Shown here one piece after another: positions 9,110 through 18,094 of a DNA stretch of 64,000 nt. Position numbers and translations under genes: made by a program. Position 1 is the stretch's first letter. Each line of letters begins with the position of its first letter. Below the pieces are notes generated by a model. That model had not been told where the DNA came from. It worked only from the letters and a program-made list of their open reading frames with translations, and made no database searches. Source of the DNA: Berkiella sp963829835. Its GTDB lineage: Bacteria > Pseudomonadota > Gammaproteobacteria > Berkiellales > Berkiellaceae. The DNA lies in assembly GCA_963829835.1 (NCBI GenBank), contig CAWHKC010000004.1, positions 2,480,001-2,544,000 of the forward strand. Direction: 5' to 3'.

Positions 9110-9778
9110 ATGAGAAAACTATTATTACTTGCTGGCTTATCAATTGTATCGGGAGCGTCATGTGCTGATACCGTGTCGGATATTATGTCTTTGCAATCGA
9201 GAATGAAAGAAATAGAAGTTCGTATGAGCTTAATTGAGCGTGATCTCAGTGATCTCAAAGAAAGCAAAATGCCCTCTGTGCCATTAGCACAATCAAATTT
9301 ACCTTCAAATCAAGTGCTTATTTGGACCATGCAAGGTATTGAACAAATCTATACTTATAATTATAAAAATTTCCCAGATGTGTTAACAGCGATTCGGCAT
9401 TATTTTACAGCCCAAGGTTATGAATCCTATATGAAAGCCTTGGATGAATCGAAAAATTTAAATACCGTGCAGGACAAAAGACTCACAGTAACCGCCAAAG
9501 TATCTGAGAAAGGTAAAATCATAAAAGAAGGTGCTGTTAATGGGATTTATACTTGGGAAGTTCAGGTCCCGATAGATGTCAATTATAAGAGCTCTTCAGA
9601 ATCTATCGATCAAAAATTGGTTGCCAATGTTGAAGTGGTTCGGGTGCCACTCTCTGATAGCCAAGTGGGCATTGCGATACATAGCATTACGGCAACGATA
9701 GCCAGTGCAGAAAAACCAGCGGCAACAACCACGACGACGACGACGACCACAACTACGCCGGATGCAACTAAGAAGTAG
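9110..9778 (+). CDS. Secreted IcmL/DotI-like protein
   Basis: 222 aa with a cleavable signal peptide (MRKLLLLAGLSIVSGASCADT). After a short coiled stretch, residues 65-205 resemble the periplasmic domain of IcmL/DotI, an inner-membrane component of the Dot/Icm type IVB secretion system: IYTYNYKNFPDVLTAIRHYFT, QGYESYMKALDESKNLNTVQ, GIYTWEVQVPIDVNY and VEVVRVPLSDSQVGIAI. True DotI has an N-terminal membrane anchor instead of a cleaved signal, so this is an IcmL-like relative rather than the core subunit. The tail is poly-Thr, encoded by ACG/ACC repeats. A ribosome site AGGA precedes the ATG. No other dot/icm genes lie in the window. Confidence 0.78.
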   Translation: MRKLLLLAGLSIVSGASCADTVSDIMSLQSRMKEIEVRMSLIERDLSDLKESKMPSVPLAQSNLPSNQVLIWTMQGIEQIYTYNYKNFPDVLTAIRHYFTAQGYESYMKALDESKNLNTVQDKRLTVTAKVSEKGKIIKEGAVNGIYTWEVQVPIDVNYKSSSESIDQKLVANVEVVRVPLSDSQVGIAIHSITATIASAEKPAATTTTTTTTTTTPDATKK

Positions 9779-9792
9779 GTGCTGATTCTGAT

Positions 9793-9873
9793 GTAGGGTG
9801 GGCAAAGCGCTTAGCGTGCCCACCAGTTCAATGAAGATGGTGGGCGGCACGCTAAGCGCTTTGCCCACCCTAC
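9793..9873. repeat. Palindromic REP/MITE-like element, GTAGGGTGGGC family, copy 2
   Basis: A long, nearly perfect inverted repeat: GTAGGGTGGGCAAAGCGC at the left end and its complement ending CCCACCCTAC at the right end, with inner arms GCTTAGCGTGCC / GGCACGCTAAGC. It lies exactly between two convergent gene ends and probably ends both transcripts. Confidence 0.85.
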
Positions 9874-9879
9874 GATAAT

Positions 9880-10803
9880 TCAATTATGAGCTAAAGATTC
9901 TTTTAAAGATTCACAAGCAAACGCAAGCGCTCCCTGTGTCGCTTGCACCTTAGGATAAAACCGCATAAAACAATGGATCATCCCTTCAAATCTTTTAGCG
10001 AAAACTTTGACATTCGCACTTAATAATTTCTGAATATAAGCTTCACCTTCATCGCGCAACGGATCACATTCTGCCGTAATAATGGTAGCTGGTGGTAAAT
10101 TGTCAAAACGTTTTGAAAGTAGAGGAGAAGCTAGAGGATCTGAACGGTCTTGTTCGGGTTGAAAACCCCTGGCATCTAACCATTGGATAAAGGGCTTATC
10201 AAGCATATAGCCGTACTGATATTCATCCTTAGAAGGAAAAGGGGTGACTAAGTCGACCATGGGATAAAACAGGGTTTGATGCTTTAAAAGAGGGAGCTCT
10301 TCATCTCTTAAAATATGGGCACAAGTTGCAGCGATGCTACCGCCTGAACTTTCTCCCCAAATACTTAATTTGTCAGGCATGACTTGCAGTTCATTCGAAT
10401 GTTTGGCGACCCATTTAATACTGTCTAAACAGTCATACAAAAATCTTGGGAATTTATGTTCAGGTGCTAACCTATGGCAAACATTAATGATCTTCATCTG
10501 CAAATTGTTAGCAAGCAAACTACAATAATCATTGCTAGTATCGAGCCTATCTACGACAAAAGCAGTGGCTGAAATGTAAATGACCCCAGGCAAGCTTTGA
10601 GTTGCTGGAACATTGGCTGGTGTATAACAGCGCAGCTGTACCGCATCATTGGTCTGGAAATCTTGGTAACTAGCTCTTTCAACATTTAACTTTGGTGCTC
10701 TTAAGCTAAGTCGCATTTGTTCTGGTGTAAAAAGGTGTAAATCGCCAAAACCATTCAAATAAGCTTTGGCAACCAAACGTTTCAATATGGGATCACTTAT
10801 CAT
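9880..10803 (-). CDS. Hormone-sensitive-lipase-type alpha/beta hydrolase with altered oxyanion motif
   Basis: 307 aa. It belongs to the HSL/GDXG esterase family by its nucleophile elbow GESSGGSIAA, the acid motif ITAECDPLRDEGEAY and the terminal His in MIHCFMRF. Family members carry HGGG about 70 residues before the nucleophile; here the aligned stretch reads VIYISATAFVVD, so the His and the glycines of the oxyanion hole are lost. The enzyme may be inactive or have a changed oxyanion hole. The start is an ATG at 10803; the gene is divergent from the desaturase. Confidence 0.85.
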   Translation of the reverse strand: MISDPILKRLVAKAYLNGFGDLHLFTPEQMRLSLRAPKLNVERASYQDFQTNDAVQLRCYTPANVPATQSLPGVIYISATAFVVDRLDTSNDYCSLLANNLQMKIINVCHRLAPEHKFPRFLYDCLDSIKWVAKHSNELQVMPDKLSIWGESSGGSIAATCAHILRDEELPLLKHQTLFYPMVDLVTPFPSKDEYQYGYMLDKPFIQWLDARGFQPEQDRSDPLASPLLSKRFDNLPPATIITAECDPLRDEGEAYIQKLLSANVKVFAKRFEGMIHCFMRFYPKVQATQGALAFACESLKESLAHN

Positions 10804-10842
10804 TTTTTGTCCCTTGGTGAAATTTTTACTATTTGATTCGAC

Positions 10843-11721
10843 ATGCTTATTCTAAATGTTATACTTTCTGATATGGTAAAGCGACGCCCGTATTCATTAA
10901 GCTACTTTTACGCATGGTTCTTAGTGTTCATCACACCAATCACCGTTCCTCTTGCTATTTGGACATGGTATGAAGGGTGGGTAACTAAGGAAGTGCTAAT
11001 CTGTACATTAGTCATGTATTGTATCTCAGGGCTAGGGATCACGTTAGGCTATCATCGCTTAGTAACCCATCGTGCTTTTCAAACTACACCATTACTACGT
11101 CGTCTATTTATGATTGCTGGCACCTTTGCGATGCAAGGCGGTCCGGCTAGTTGGGCAAGCTTGCATATCCAGCATCACCGATTTTCGGATAAACCAGGCG
11201 ATCCTCATTCTCCTGAAGTGGGTGGGTTCTGGTTTGCGCATTGCGGTTGGATTTTTCATGAGCACCGTCCTAACTTCCGTCGTTATGGAAAATGGCTACT
11301 CAAAGACAAAGCTATCAAGCATATATCAAAGAATTATCTTGGCTACAGCATTTTAGGTTTAATTATCCCCACACTATGGTGTGGTTGGATGGGATTATTA
11401 TGGGGAGGCTTTTTAAGAGTCTTTCTGTGTATCCACGTGACCTGGTGCGTGAATTCCATTTGTCATTGGTGGGGTACCAGAGATTATCCAACAACCCCCG
11501 ATACCAGCCGTAACAATGCATTGGTTGCTTTAGTTTCCTTTGGGGAAGGCTGGCACAACAATCATCATCGCTTTATGCAAATGCCCTTTTTTGGCCATAA
11601 ATGGTATCAAATCGATATGGGCAAATGGCTATTAGTCACATTAAAGCTTTTTGGTTTAGTGTGGGATTTGAAAGTACCTAAGGACTTACGCCCCACACCT
11701 CGCCTTCAAGAAGAAGTGTAA
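10843..11721 (+). CDS. Acyl-lipid/acyl-CoA delta-9-type fatty-acid desaturase
   Basis: 292-aa membrane di-iron desaturase. The three histidine boxes are visible: HRLVTHRAF, then HIQHHRFSD, then GEGWHNNHHRF. Four hydrophobic segments anchor it in the inner membrane. It would introduce a double bond in saturated acyl chains and adjust membrane fluidity. The start at 10843 lacks a clear ribosome site; an alternative ATG at 10873 gives MVKRRPYSLSY, which fits the usual family N-terminus. The 3' end overlaps the convergent gene at 11706-12527 by 16 bases. Confidence 0.93.
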   Translation: MLILNVILSDMVKRRPYSLSYFYAWFLVFITPITVPLAIWTWYEGWVTKEVLICTLVMYCISGLGITLGYHRLVTHRAFQTTPLLRRLFMIAGTFAMQGGPASWASLHIQHHRFSDKPGDPHSPEVGGFWFAHCGWIFHEHRPNFRRYGKWLLKDKAIKHISKNYLGYSILGLIIPTLWCGWMGLLWGGFLRVFLCIHVTWCVNSICHWWGTRDYPTTPDTSRNNALVALVSFGEGWHNNHHRFMQMPFFGHKWYQIDMGKWLLVTLKLFGLVWDLKVPKDLRPTPRLQEEV

Positions 11722-12527
11722 GAGATATTTAACACCTTCTTTTCTTTTTCACTCAATTCAGAACGTTCTATTGTGACACCTTCAGTTGCATCTTGGGTAT
11801 TCTGGAGAGCCGTTCTTAAAGGTGTGTATACTGTGACATGATCTTTGGGAAGAACGAAGACTTTAACACCCATCTCACCATGTTTAGCGATATAACCATC
11901 AAGGTTTTCACTTTGAGCCCATATAGATGGTGATCTTTCTTTAATCCATTGCAAAGTAAGAATCGTCAATTTAAATTCTTTAGAAGTAGGAAGTTTACTG
12001 TTAAGAATTTTGTATAAAGTTTGCAGTACAGTTAAAGCGTTATCAGGAAAATCAACGACGAGATCGCTAATCAATTTGTGATCAAGACGCATTAAAAAAT
12101 CAGCGGAGCCTACAATATATTCTCTTAATTTTTTATCCTCTTTCAAATAAGGGAGAAAAGCAGGATAGGAAAGCCATTGGCACCACTGTGCATTTCTTGC
12201 GATAGTGTGTCCAATTTCATGGAGTGCAGGAGGGCGGTAAATGGAGCTTTTAATGTAGGTATTCATACCGATTAAAATCTTTTGTAGTTCTATAATAGTA
12301 ATAAAAGCGCTAAGTGTTGGATTTTCAAGAAATGCTAACCAACATGATGGATCATTAATTGTGTAAGCTAAACCAAAAAGATCTTCGGCTTTGTTTGCAT
12401 CGGTGCATGTTTGGATGGCCTTTAGAAGATCAAAATCATCTTCTCCATCATGAGTCGATATTTTTAATTCTGCTAATCCTTCAGCTAAATCAGCCAATCC
12501 CTTGGTGACTGATACGCCTCTTTTCAT
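11706..12527 (-). CDS. Hypothetical protein downstream of valS
   Basis: 273 aa, not recognised. It looks soluble and mostly helical, with no signal peptide or membrane segment; the C-terminal 70 residues look like a small mixed domain (KVFVLPKDHVTVYTPL). AAGGAGACAT precedes the ATG. It starts 18 bases after the valS stop on the same strand, so it is likely the last gene of a pepA-valS-unknown transcript. Its base composition matches the nearby effector-like genes more than valS. Function unknown. Confidence 0.7.
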   Translation of the reverse strand: MKRGVSVTKGLADLAEGLAELKISTHDGEDDFDLLKAIQTCTDANKAEDLFGLAYTINDPSCWLAFLENPTLSAFITIIELQKILIGMNTYIKSSIYRPPALHEIGHTIARNAQWCQWLSYPAFLPYLKEDKKLREYIVGSADFLMRLDHKLISDLVVDFPDNALTVLQTLYKILNSKLPTSKEFKLTILTLQWIKERSPSIWAQSENLDGYIAKHGEMGVKVFVLPKDHVTVYTPLRTALQNTQDATEGVTIERSELSEKEKKVLNISYTSS

Positions 12528-12545
12528 ATGTCTCCTTGTTCATCA

Positions 12546-15347
12546 TCACTTTTTTTTCTGTAGAGCCTTCATTTTCTCAAGCGTTTCGGTTATTTTAGCA
12601 ATCGCTTGACTTGCCGTTTCTTTTCTTTGCTTTTCCTTTTCTACAGCATCTGGGCTTGCTTTAGCGACAAAATTTTCATTTGATAATTTCTTTTGCGCAA
12701 ATTCAAAATCAGATTGATGTTTTTGAATTTCTTTATTAAGCCGTTGAATTTCGCTATCAATATTATCAATCGTTCCTTCAAGCGGAATAAAAAGTTCAAA
12801 ATCACCAGCAATAATATGAGTAGAAATGGGGGCGGAATCATTGTTGTTTAACTTTGATATCTCGCCTAATTTTGCTAAAGCTTTAAGACTTTGTAAATTG
12901 GTTGAAAAAGCTTCATCCACTTTATTTGATGTGGTTTTATAAAAAGCGTTAAGGACTTTGTTCGGACTTAAATTCATTTCACCACGAACAGTTCGCACAC
13001 CCATAATAAAGGCTTGGATCCATTTGAGTGTCTGCTCTGATTTTTCATCAATCTTTTGAGCATCCACTTCAGGATAGGGCTGAATCATGATGGAGGCTTT
13101 ATCTTGAGCTTGATAATGATCACCCATGATGTGAATCAACTTTTGCCATACTTCTTCAGTGATAAAAGGCATGATGGGGTGCATCACACGAAGTAGCTCT
13201 TCTAAAATGGTCGCCAACATGAAACGCGTACCACAGCGCTGTTTTTCAGTGGAAGCATCGGACGTTAGAATCGGCTTTGCGAGCTCCAGATACCAGTCAC
13301 AATAGTTATTCCAGGTAAATTCATAGAGTGTGTTAGCAACGATATCAAATCGATAGAGGGCGATATGATCTTCGATAGTTTTTTTGGTTTTTTGCCAAAT
13401 TGACATCATCCCTAAATCATAAACGCTGAATTCACGGTCTTGAGGTGTTTTACCTAAATCTTTATCTTCAAGATTCATAAACACATAACGTGCCGCGTTC
13501 CAAATCTTATTGCAAAAGTTACGATAGCCTTCAACCCGTGACAGATCAAAACGTATAAAACGATTTGTGGTGGCAAAAGCACTTAATGAAAAGCGTAATG
13601 CATCAGTACCAAAACTAGGGATACCATCAGGAAATTCTTTACGGGTATTTTGTTCAATTTTCTTGGCCATATTAGGTTGCATGAGGCCAAAAATACGTTT
13701 TTGAACGAGCTTCTCTAAATCGATGCCATCTATCAAATCAATAGGATCTAAAATATTTCCTTTCGATTTAGACATTTTTTGCCCATGAGAATCAAGTATG
13801 AGACCGGTGACAAAAACTTGCTTGAAAGGAATATCGCCCATAAATTTTAGCCCCATCATGATCATGCGGGCTACCCAGAAAAAGATAATATCAAAGCCAG
13901 TGACCAACACATCCGTTGGATAATAATTTTTGAGTTCTTTTGTTTCATGAGGCCAACCGAGCGTTGAAAATGGCCATAAAGCGGATGAGAACCAGGTATC
14001 AAGTACATCTCTATCTTGTGTGAGCAGAACATCATCAGTTAATTTATATTTTTTTCGAACTTCTTCTTCAGACCGTGCAACGTAAACCTTATTGTTAATA
14101 TCATACCACGCAGGAATACGATGTCCCCACCAGATCTGACGACTAATGCACCAATCTTGGATGTTGTTCATCCATTCAAAATAATCGTTAGCCCAATTTT
14201 CAGGAACAAATTCAATTTTCCCTGATTTGACGACTTCAATGGCGTCCTTAGCAAGCACTTTTGCATTAACAAACCATTGATCGGTCAGAAAAGGTTCTAC
14301 AATTTCGCCAGTGCGTTCGCTGCGAGGCACTTTCAAGGTGTAAGGCTCAATTTTTTCAAGAAGATCTTGTTGTTTAAGATCGTTCACAATTTTTTCTCTG
14401 GCAACAAAGCGGTCAAGTTCCCGATAAGGAGCTGGTGCATTGCTATTAATGATGGCATCTTCAGTAAAGATGTTCATCATGGGTAAGTGGTGTCTTTTAC
14501 CGATTTCATAATCATTAAAATCATGGGCGGGGGTTATTTTAACGCAACCCGTTCCAAACTCAGGATCAACATATTCATCTGCAATGATTGGAATAAGACG
14601 AGAGCATAAAGGCAGTTGAACGTTTTTTCCTATCAAATGTTGATAACGTTTATCTTCAGGATGCACAGCCACAGCCGCATCGCCTAACATGGTCTCAGGT
14701 CGTGTTGTGGCAACGATTAAATGTTCATTGGTCCCTTCAACAGGATAACGCAGATACCATAAGCTGCCACTTTCCTCTGTAGAGTCGACTTCTAAGTCAG
14801 AAACGGCTGTTCGCAGTTTAGGATCCCAATTTACGAGGCGTGTCCCACGGTAAATTAAACCTTCATCAAACAGTCGAACAAAAACTTCTTTAACCGCTTC
14901 AGAAAGGCCTTCATCCATCGTAAAGCGTTCACGCGTCCAATCAACCGAAGTACCCAATCGTCTCATTTGTCTTGAGATGGTATCTCCAGATTGAGCTTTC
15001 CATTCCCACACTTTTTGGGTAAAAGCATCTCTACCAAGATCATGCTTGCACACATCCAGCGCTTGCAATTGTCGTTCAACCACCATTTGAGTCGCAATGC
15101 CCGCATGATCGGTGCCACCTTGCCAGAGGGTTTGATAACCTTTCATACGTTTATAACGAATCAGTGTATCCATAATGGTGTCTTGAAAAGCATGCCCCAT
15201 ATGTAATGTACCGGTGACATTAGGAGGAGGAAGCATGATGCAATAACTTTGGCTGCCAGGTTTTGGGCTAAAGTAACCTGCTTTTTCCCACTGCTGATAC
15301 CATTTTTTTTCTAAATCATGTGGATGATACGTTTTATCTAATGTCAT
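12546..15347 (-). CDS. valS: Valyl-tRNA synthetase
   Basis: 933-aa class I aminoacyl-tRNA synthetase charging tRNA-Val. The HIGH-type signature is PPNVTGTLHMGHAF near residue 45 and the KMSKS loop is GQKMSKSKGN. The editing domain between them carries TTRPETMLGDAAVAVHPED, and the C-terminal 80 residues form the usual coiled coil. The start is the ATG at 15347 (MTLDKTYHP), which shares one base with the pepA stop (TAATG), so translation is probably coupled. A GTG three codons upstream is less likely. Confidence 0.97.
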   Translation of the reverse strand: MTLDKTYHPHDLEKKWYQQWEKAGYFSPKPGSQSYCIMLPPPNVTGTLHMGHAFQDTIMDTLIRYKRMKGYQTLWQGGTDHAGIATQMVVERQLQALDVCKHDLGRDAFTQKVWEWKAQSGDTISRQMRRLGTSVDWTRERFTMDEGLSEAVKEVFVRLFDEGLIYRGTRLVNWDPKLRTAVSDLEVDSTEESGSLWYLRYPVEGTNEHLIVATTRPETMLGDAAVAVHPEDKRYQHLIGKNVQLPLCSRLIPIIADEYVDPEFGTGCVKITPAHDFNDYEIGKRHHLPMMNIFTEDAIINSNAPAPYRELDRFVAREKIVNDLKQQDLLEKIEPYTLKVPRSERTGEIVEPFLTDQWFVNAKVLAKDAIEVVKSGKIEFVPENWANDYFEWMNNIQDWCISRQIWWGHRIPAWYDINNKVYVARSEEEVRKKYKLTDDVLLTQDRDVLDTWFSSALWPFSTLGWPHETKELKNYYPTDVLVTGFDIIFFWVARMIMMGLKFMGDIPFKQVFVTGLILDSHGQKMSKSKGNILDPIDLIDGIDLEKLVQKRIFGLMQPNMAKKIEQNTRKEFPDGIPSFGTDALRFSLSAFATTNRFIRFDLSRVEGYRNFCNKIWNAARYVFMNLEDKDLGKTPQDREFSVYDLGMMSIWQKTKKTIEDHIALYRFDIVANTLYEFTWNNYCDWYLELAKPILTSDASTEKQRCGTRFMLATILEELLRVMHPIMPFITEEVWQKLIHIMGDHYQAQDKASIMIQPYPEVDAQKIDEKSEQTLKWIQAFIMGVRTVRGEMNLSPNKVLNAFYKTTSNKVDEAFSTNLQSLKALAKLGEISKLNNNDSAPISTHIIAGDFELFIPLEGTIDNIDSEIQRLNKEIQKHQSDFEFAQKKLSNENFVAKASPDAVEKEKQRKETASQAIAKITETLEKMKALQKKK

Positions 15348-16843
15348 TATGTGCACCGATTAATTAAATACTGCATAAGTAAGGGAACAGGGCGCCCAGT
15401 AGCGCCTCTTTTGGGACCTGAAACAGTTGCGGTATTAGCAACATCCAGATGTGCCCAGTTGAATTTTTTGGCAAATTTCGCTAAAAAGCAGCCCGCTACA
15501 ATGGTACCTGCGCCTATAGGGGCGATGGGAACATTGGAAACATCAGCAAATTCTGATTTAAGCGCATCATGATATTCATCCCACAGTGGTAACTGCCAAA
15601 CTTTATCAGAACTCATCATTCCGGCATTAAGAAGATCATTTGCTAAGGCTTGATGATTGCTCATTAGGCCACTGGCATAAGGACCAAGCGCTAGCGCACA
15701 AGCGCCCGTTAACGTTGCCACATCAATCACAACCTCAGGATGAAAACGCTCACAATAGGTGAGGGCATCTGCGAGAATCAAACGACCTTCGGCATCGGTA
15801 TTGAGAATTTCAATGGTGAGACCGGACATGCTGGTTACAATATCTTCAGGTCGGGTTGCACTTGGGCCCGGCATATTTTCACAAGAGGGAATCACACCAA
15901 TAATATTCAATGGCAGTTCAAGTAGGCTTGCTGCTTCTAATACACCAAAAACAGTGGCAGCACCACACATATCATATTTCATGCCGATCATGTTGGGCGG
16001 AACTTTAATACTATTGCCGCCAGTGTCGAACGTGATCCCTTTGCCCACGATGACGATCGGTTTAACATCTTTGCGTGCACCACGATATTCCATAGTGATT
16101 AATTTGGCAGAAGAGTTGCTTCCTTGAGTGACTGATAAAAGCGATCCCATGCCAAGGGACATCATATCTTTTTCTTCTAAAACAGCCGTGCTCACTTTGG
16201 CATGTGCTTTGGCAAATTTTTTCGCTTTATCTGCTAAATAGGAAGGCGTGCAGATATTCGCAGGTACATTCGCCAGGTTCTTAGTTAATTCTATACCGCG
16301 TACAATCGCAACGCCTTCGTTAACCGCTTTTTCACCAAGTGTTGCTTCGCGTTTCAAAGGCACGCTAAAGATAACTCTGCGTAATGCGCGTTTAATACTT
16401 TCTTTCTTGCTTTTAAAATCATCAAATCGATAATTGACTAAGTGAAAGCATTGAATGATTTGTCGAATTTTCCAACTTAAGTCTTTATCTTTTACCTGAA
16501 TATCTGTGACACAAAATACGGCTTCGAGTGCGCCTGTGTCGTTTAAAAGAGCGATAGTTTTTAGCATCAGATCGCGAAATTGAAATTCACTTAATGTGCC
16601 TTCTTTGCCACAACCCAGCATCAAGACCCTTTCGGCAGGGATCCCGTCGATGTCTTGCAATAAAAGCATTTGGCCAAATTTACCCTCTAAGTCGCCACGG
16701 CGCATGAGCTTTTCAAGATATCCCTTGCTAGCTTCACTGAATTTTTCACCTATTGCCGATAGGCGCCGTGATTCATAAATGGGTAGAACAACACAGGCAG
16801 TGCGTTGTTTTTCGGGATTACCACTTTTGACACTAAATTCCAT
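15347..16843 (-). CDS. pepA: Leucyl aminopeptidase (cytosol aminopeptidase, M17)
   Basis: 498 aa. The C-terminal catalytic half has the M17 metal and active-site motifs: IVGKGITFDTGG, then MKYDMCGAATVFGV, then the family signature NTDAEGRL. It removes N-terminal residues from peptides in the cytosol with two divalent metals; in E. coli the protein also binds DNA. GCGGAGAAAAT precedes the ATG. It is divergent from lptF, as in many gammaproteobacteria, and overlaps valS. Confidence 0.97.
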   Translation of the reverse strand: MEFSVKSGNPEKQRTACVVLPIYESRRLSAIGEKFSEASKGYLEKLMRRGDLEGKFGQMLLLQDIDGIPAERVLMLGCGKEGTLSEFQFRDLMLKTIALLNDTGALEAVFCVTDIQVKDKDLSWKIRQIIQCFHLVNYRFDDFKSKKESIKRALRRVIFSVPLKREATLGEKAVNEGVAIVRGIELTKNLANVPANICTPSYLADKAKKFAKAHAKVSTAVLEEKDMMSLGMGSLLSVTQGSNSSAKLITMEYRGARKDVKPIVIVGKGITFDTGGNSIKVPPNMIGMKYDMCGAATVFGVLEAASLLELPLNIIGVIPSCENMPGPSATRPEDIVTSMSGLTIEILNTDAEGRLILADALTYCERFHPEVVIDVATLTGACALALGPYASGLMSNHQALANDLLNAGMMSSDKVWQLPLWDEYHDALKSEFADVSNVPIAPIGAGTIVAGCFLAKFAKKFNWAHLDVANTATVSGPKRGATGRPVPLLMQYLINRCT

Positions 16844-16981
16844 ATTTTCTCCGCAGAGTATGCTTTCTTACTTATTTGTGGGCATTATATTCAGATTTTA
16901 CGATATTTTGGTTATTAATGTTCGCCTTTGTTAGGGGCATAATTTATCATTACTGCACATAAAAGCGTAGAGAGAGTCCAT

Positions 16982-18094
16982 GTGTTACTAAGACGTTATC
17001 TATTTCGCGAAGTCAGCCATACTTTTTTTGCAGTAATATTAGTTATATTACTTATTGCCATAAGTAACAAATTAGTTAGACTGGTTGCTCAGGCAGCTTC
17101 TGGGACTATCCCGCCCAATGTGTTGTTAGAAGTTATTTTATTCCAAATTCCCGATCTGCTGGCCTTTTTGTTACCGGTAGGTTTGTTCTTAGCAATTTTA
17201 CTTTGTTTTAGTCGATTTTTTGCCGATAACGAAATTCCAGTGATGTTGGCATGTGGTGTTTCATGGCAGCGCTTATTAACCGTTAGTATGAGCCTTGGCT
17301 TGATAGTAATGGTGATGGCGGGCGGTCTTACCTGCTATTGGTCACCCATATTTGCGCAATATCGAGAACAGCTACTGCATACTGAAGGGCCGATGTTGTT
17401 GGTGCAAACCATAGCGCCTGGTCGCTTTCATGCCTTCAATAAAGATAAGTTAGTTTTTTATGTTTCCGATCTGAGTTCGGATCGTTCAGAGTTAAAACGG
17501 GTATTTATCGCTGAACAACCTAAAGGTGACGCTGCAGGAAATGATTGGAGTTTGATCAGTGCAGAAAGTGGTAATGTCACTACCGATCAAAAAACAGGAC
17601 TAAACTATTTAACGTTGATAAAAGGTCAACGCTTTCACGGCACACCCGGAGAGATGGATTATAGTATTTTAGAATTTCAAGAATATGTGCGGCTACTCGA
17701 AGAACCTAAAACACCAGAAGGTTTATATTTTCATCGAACGATGCCAACAAAAATGTTGATAGACAATCCAACATTAAGTAATCTCGCAGAGCTTCAATGG
17801 CGGCTTTCTATTCCCTTGTCAGCACCTTTGCTGGCTCTTCTTGCATTACCATTAAGCCGTGTGCCGCCACGATCTGGACGTTTTAGTCGTTTATTTATTG
17901 CCGTCGTGGTTTGTATACTTTATTTCAATTTATTGACGGTAAGTAAACGCTGGGTATCAAGCGGTGTTTTAACCCCCTACATTGGTGTATGGTGGGTACA
18001 TCTATTACTACTGGTTTGTGGTTTATTATTTTTAGCCAAAACCTCAGGTAGAGCGTTTCAAGGTTACCATTGGATAAGACAGCGTTTCCTATAA
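16982..18094 (+). CDS. lptF: LPS export permease LptF
   Basis: 370-aa inner-membrane subunit of the LptB2FG ABC exporter that extracts LPS toward the Lpt bridge. Family layout is present: three membrane helices at the N-terminus, a periplasmic beta-jellyroll from about residue 125 to 260, then three helices at the C-terminus. It starts with GTG (MLLRRYLFREVSHTFF) in a good family context. It runs directly into lptG with a TAATG overlap. Confidence 0.95.
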   Translation: MLLRRYLFREVSHTFFAVILVILLIAISNKLVRLVAQAASGTIPPNVLLEVILFQIPDLLAFLLPVGLFLAILLCFSRFFADNEIPVMLACGVSWQRLLTVSMSLGLIVMVMAGGLTCYWSPIFAQYREQLLHTEGPMLLVQTIAPGRFHAFNKDKLVFYVSDLSSDRSELKRVFIAEQPKGDAAGNDWSLISAESGNVTTDQKTGLNYLTLIKGQRFHGTPGEMDYSILEFQEYVRLLEEPKTPEGLYFHRTMPTKMLIDNPTLSNLAELQWRLSIPLSAPLLALLALPLSRVPPRSGRFSRLFIAVVVCILYFNLLTVSKRWVSSGVLTPYIGVWWVHLLLLVCGLLFLAKTSGRAFQGYHWIRQRFL

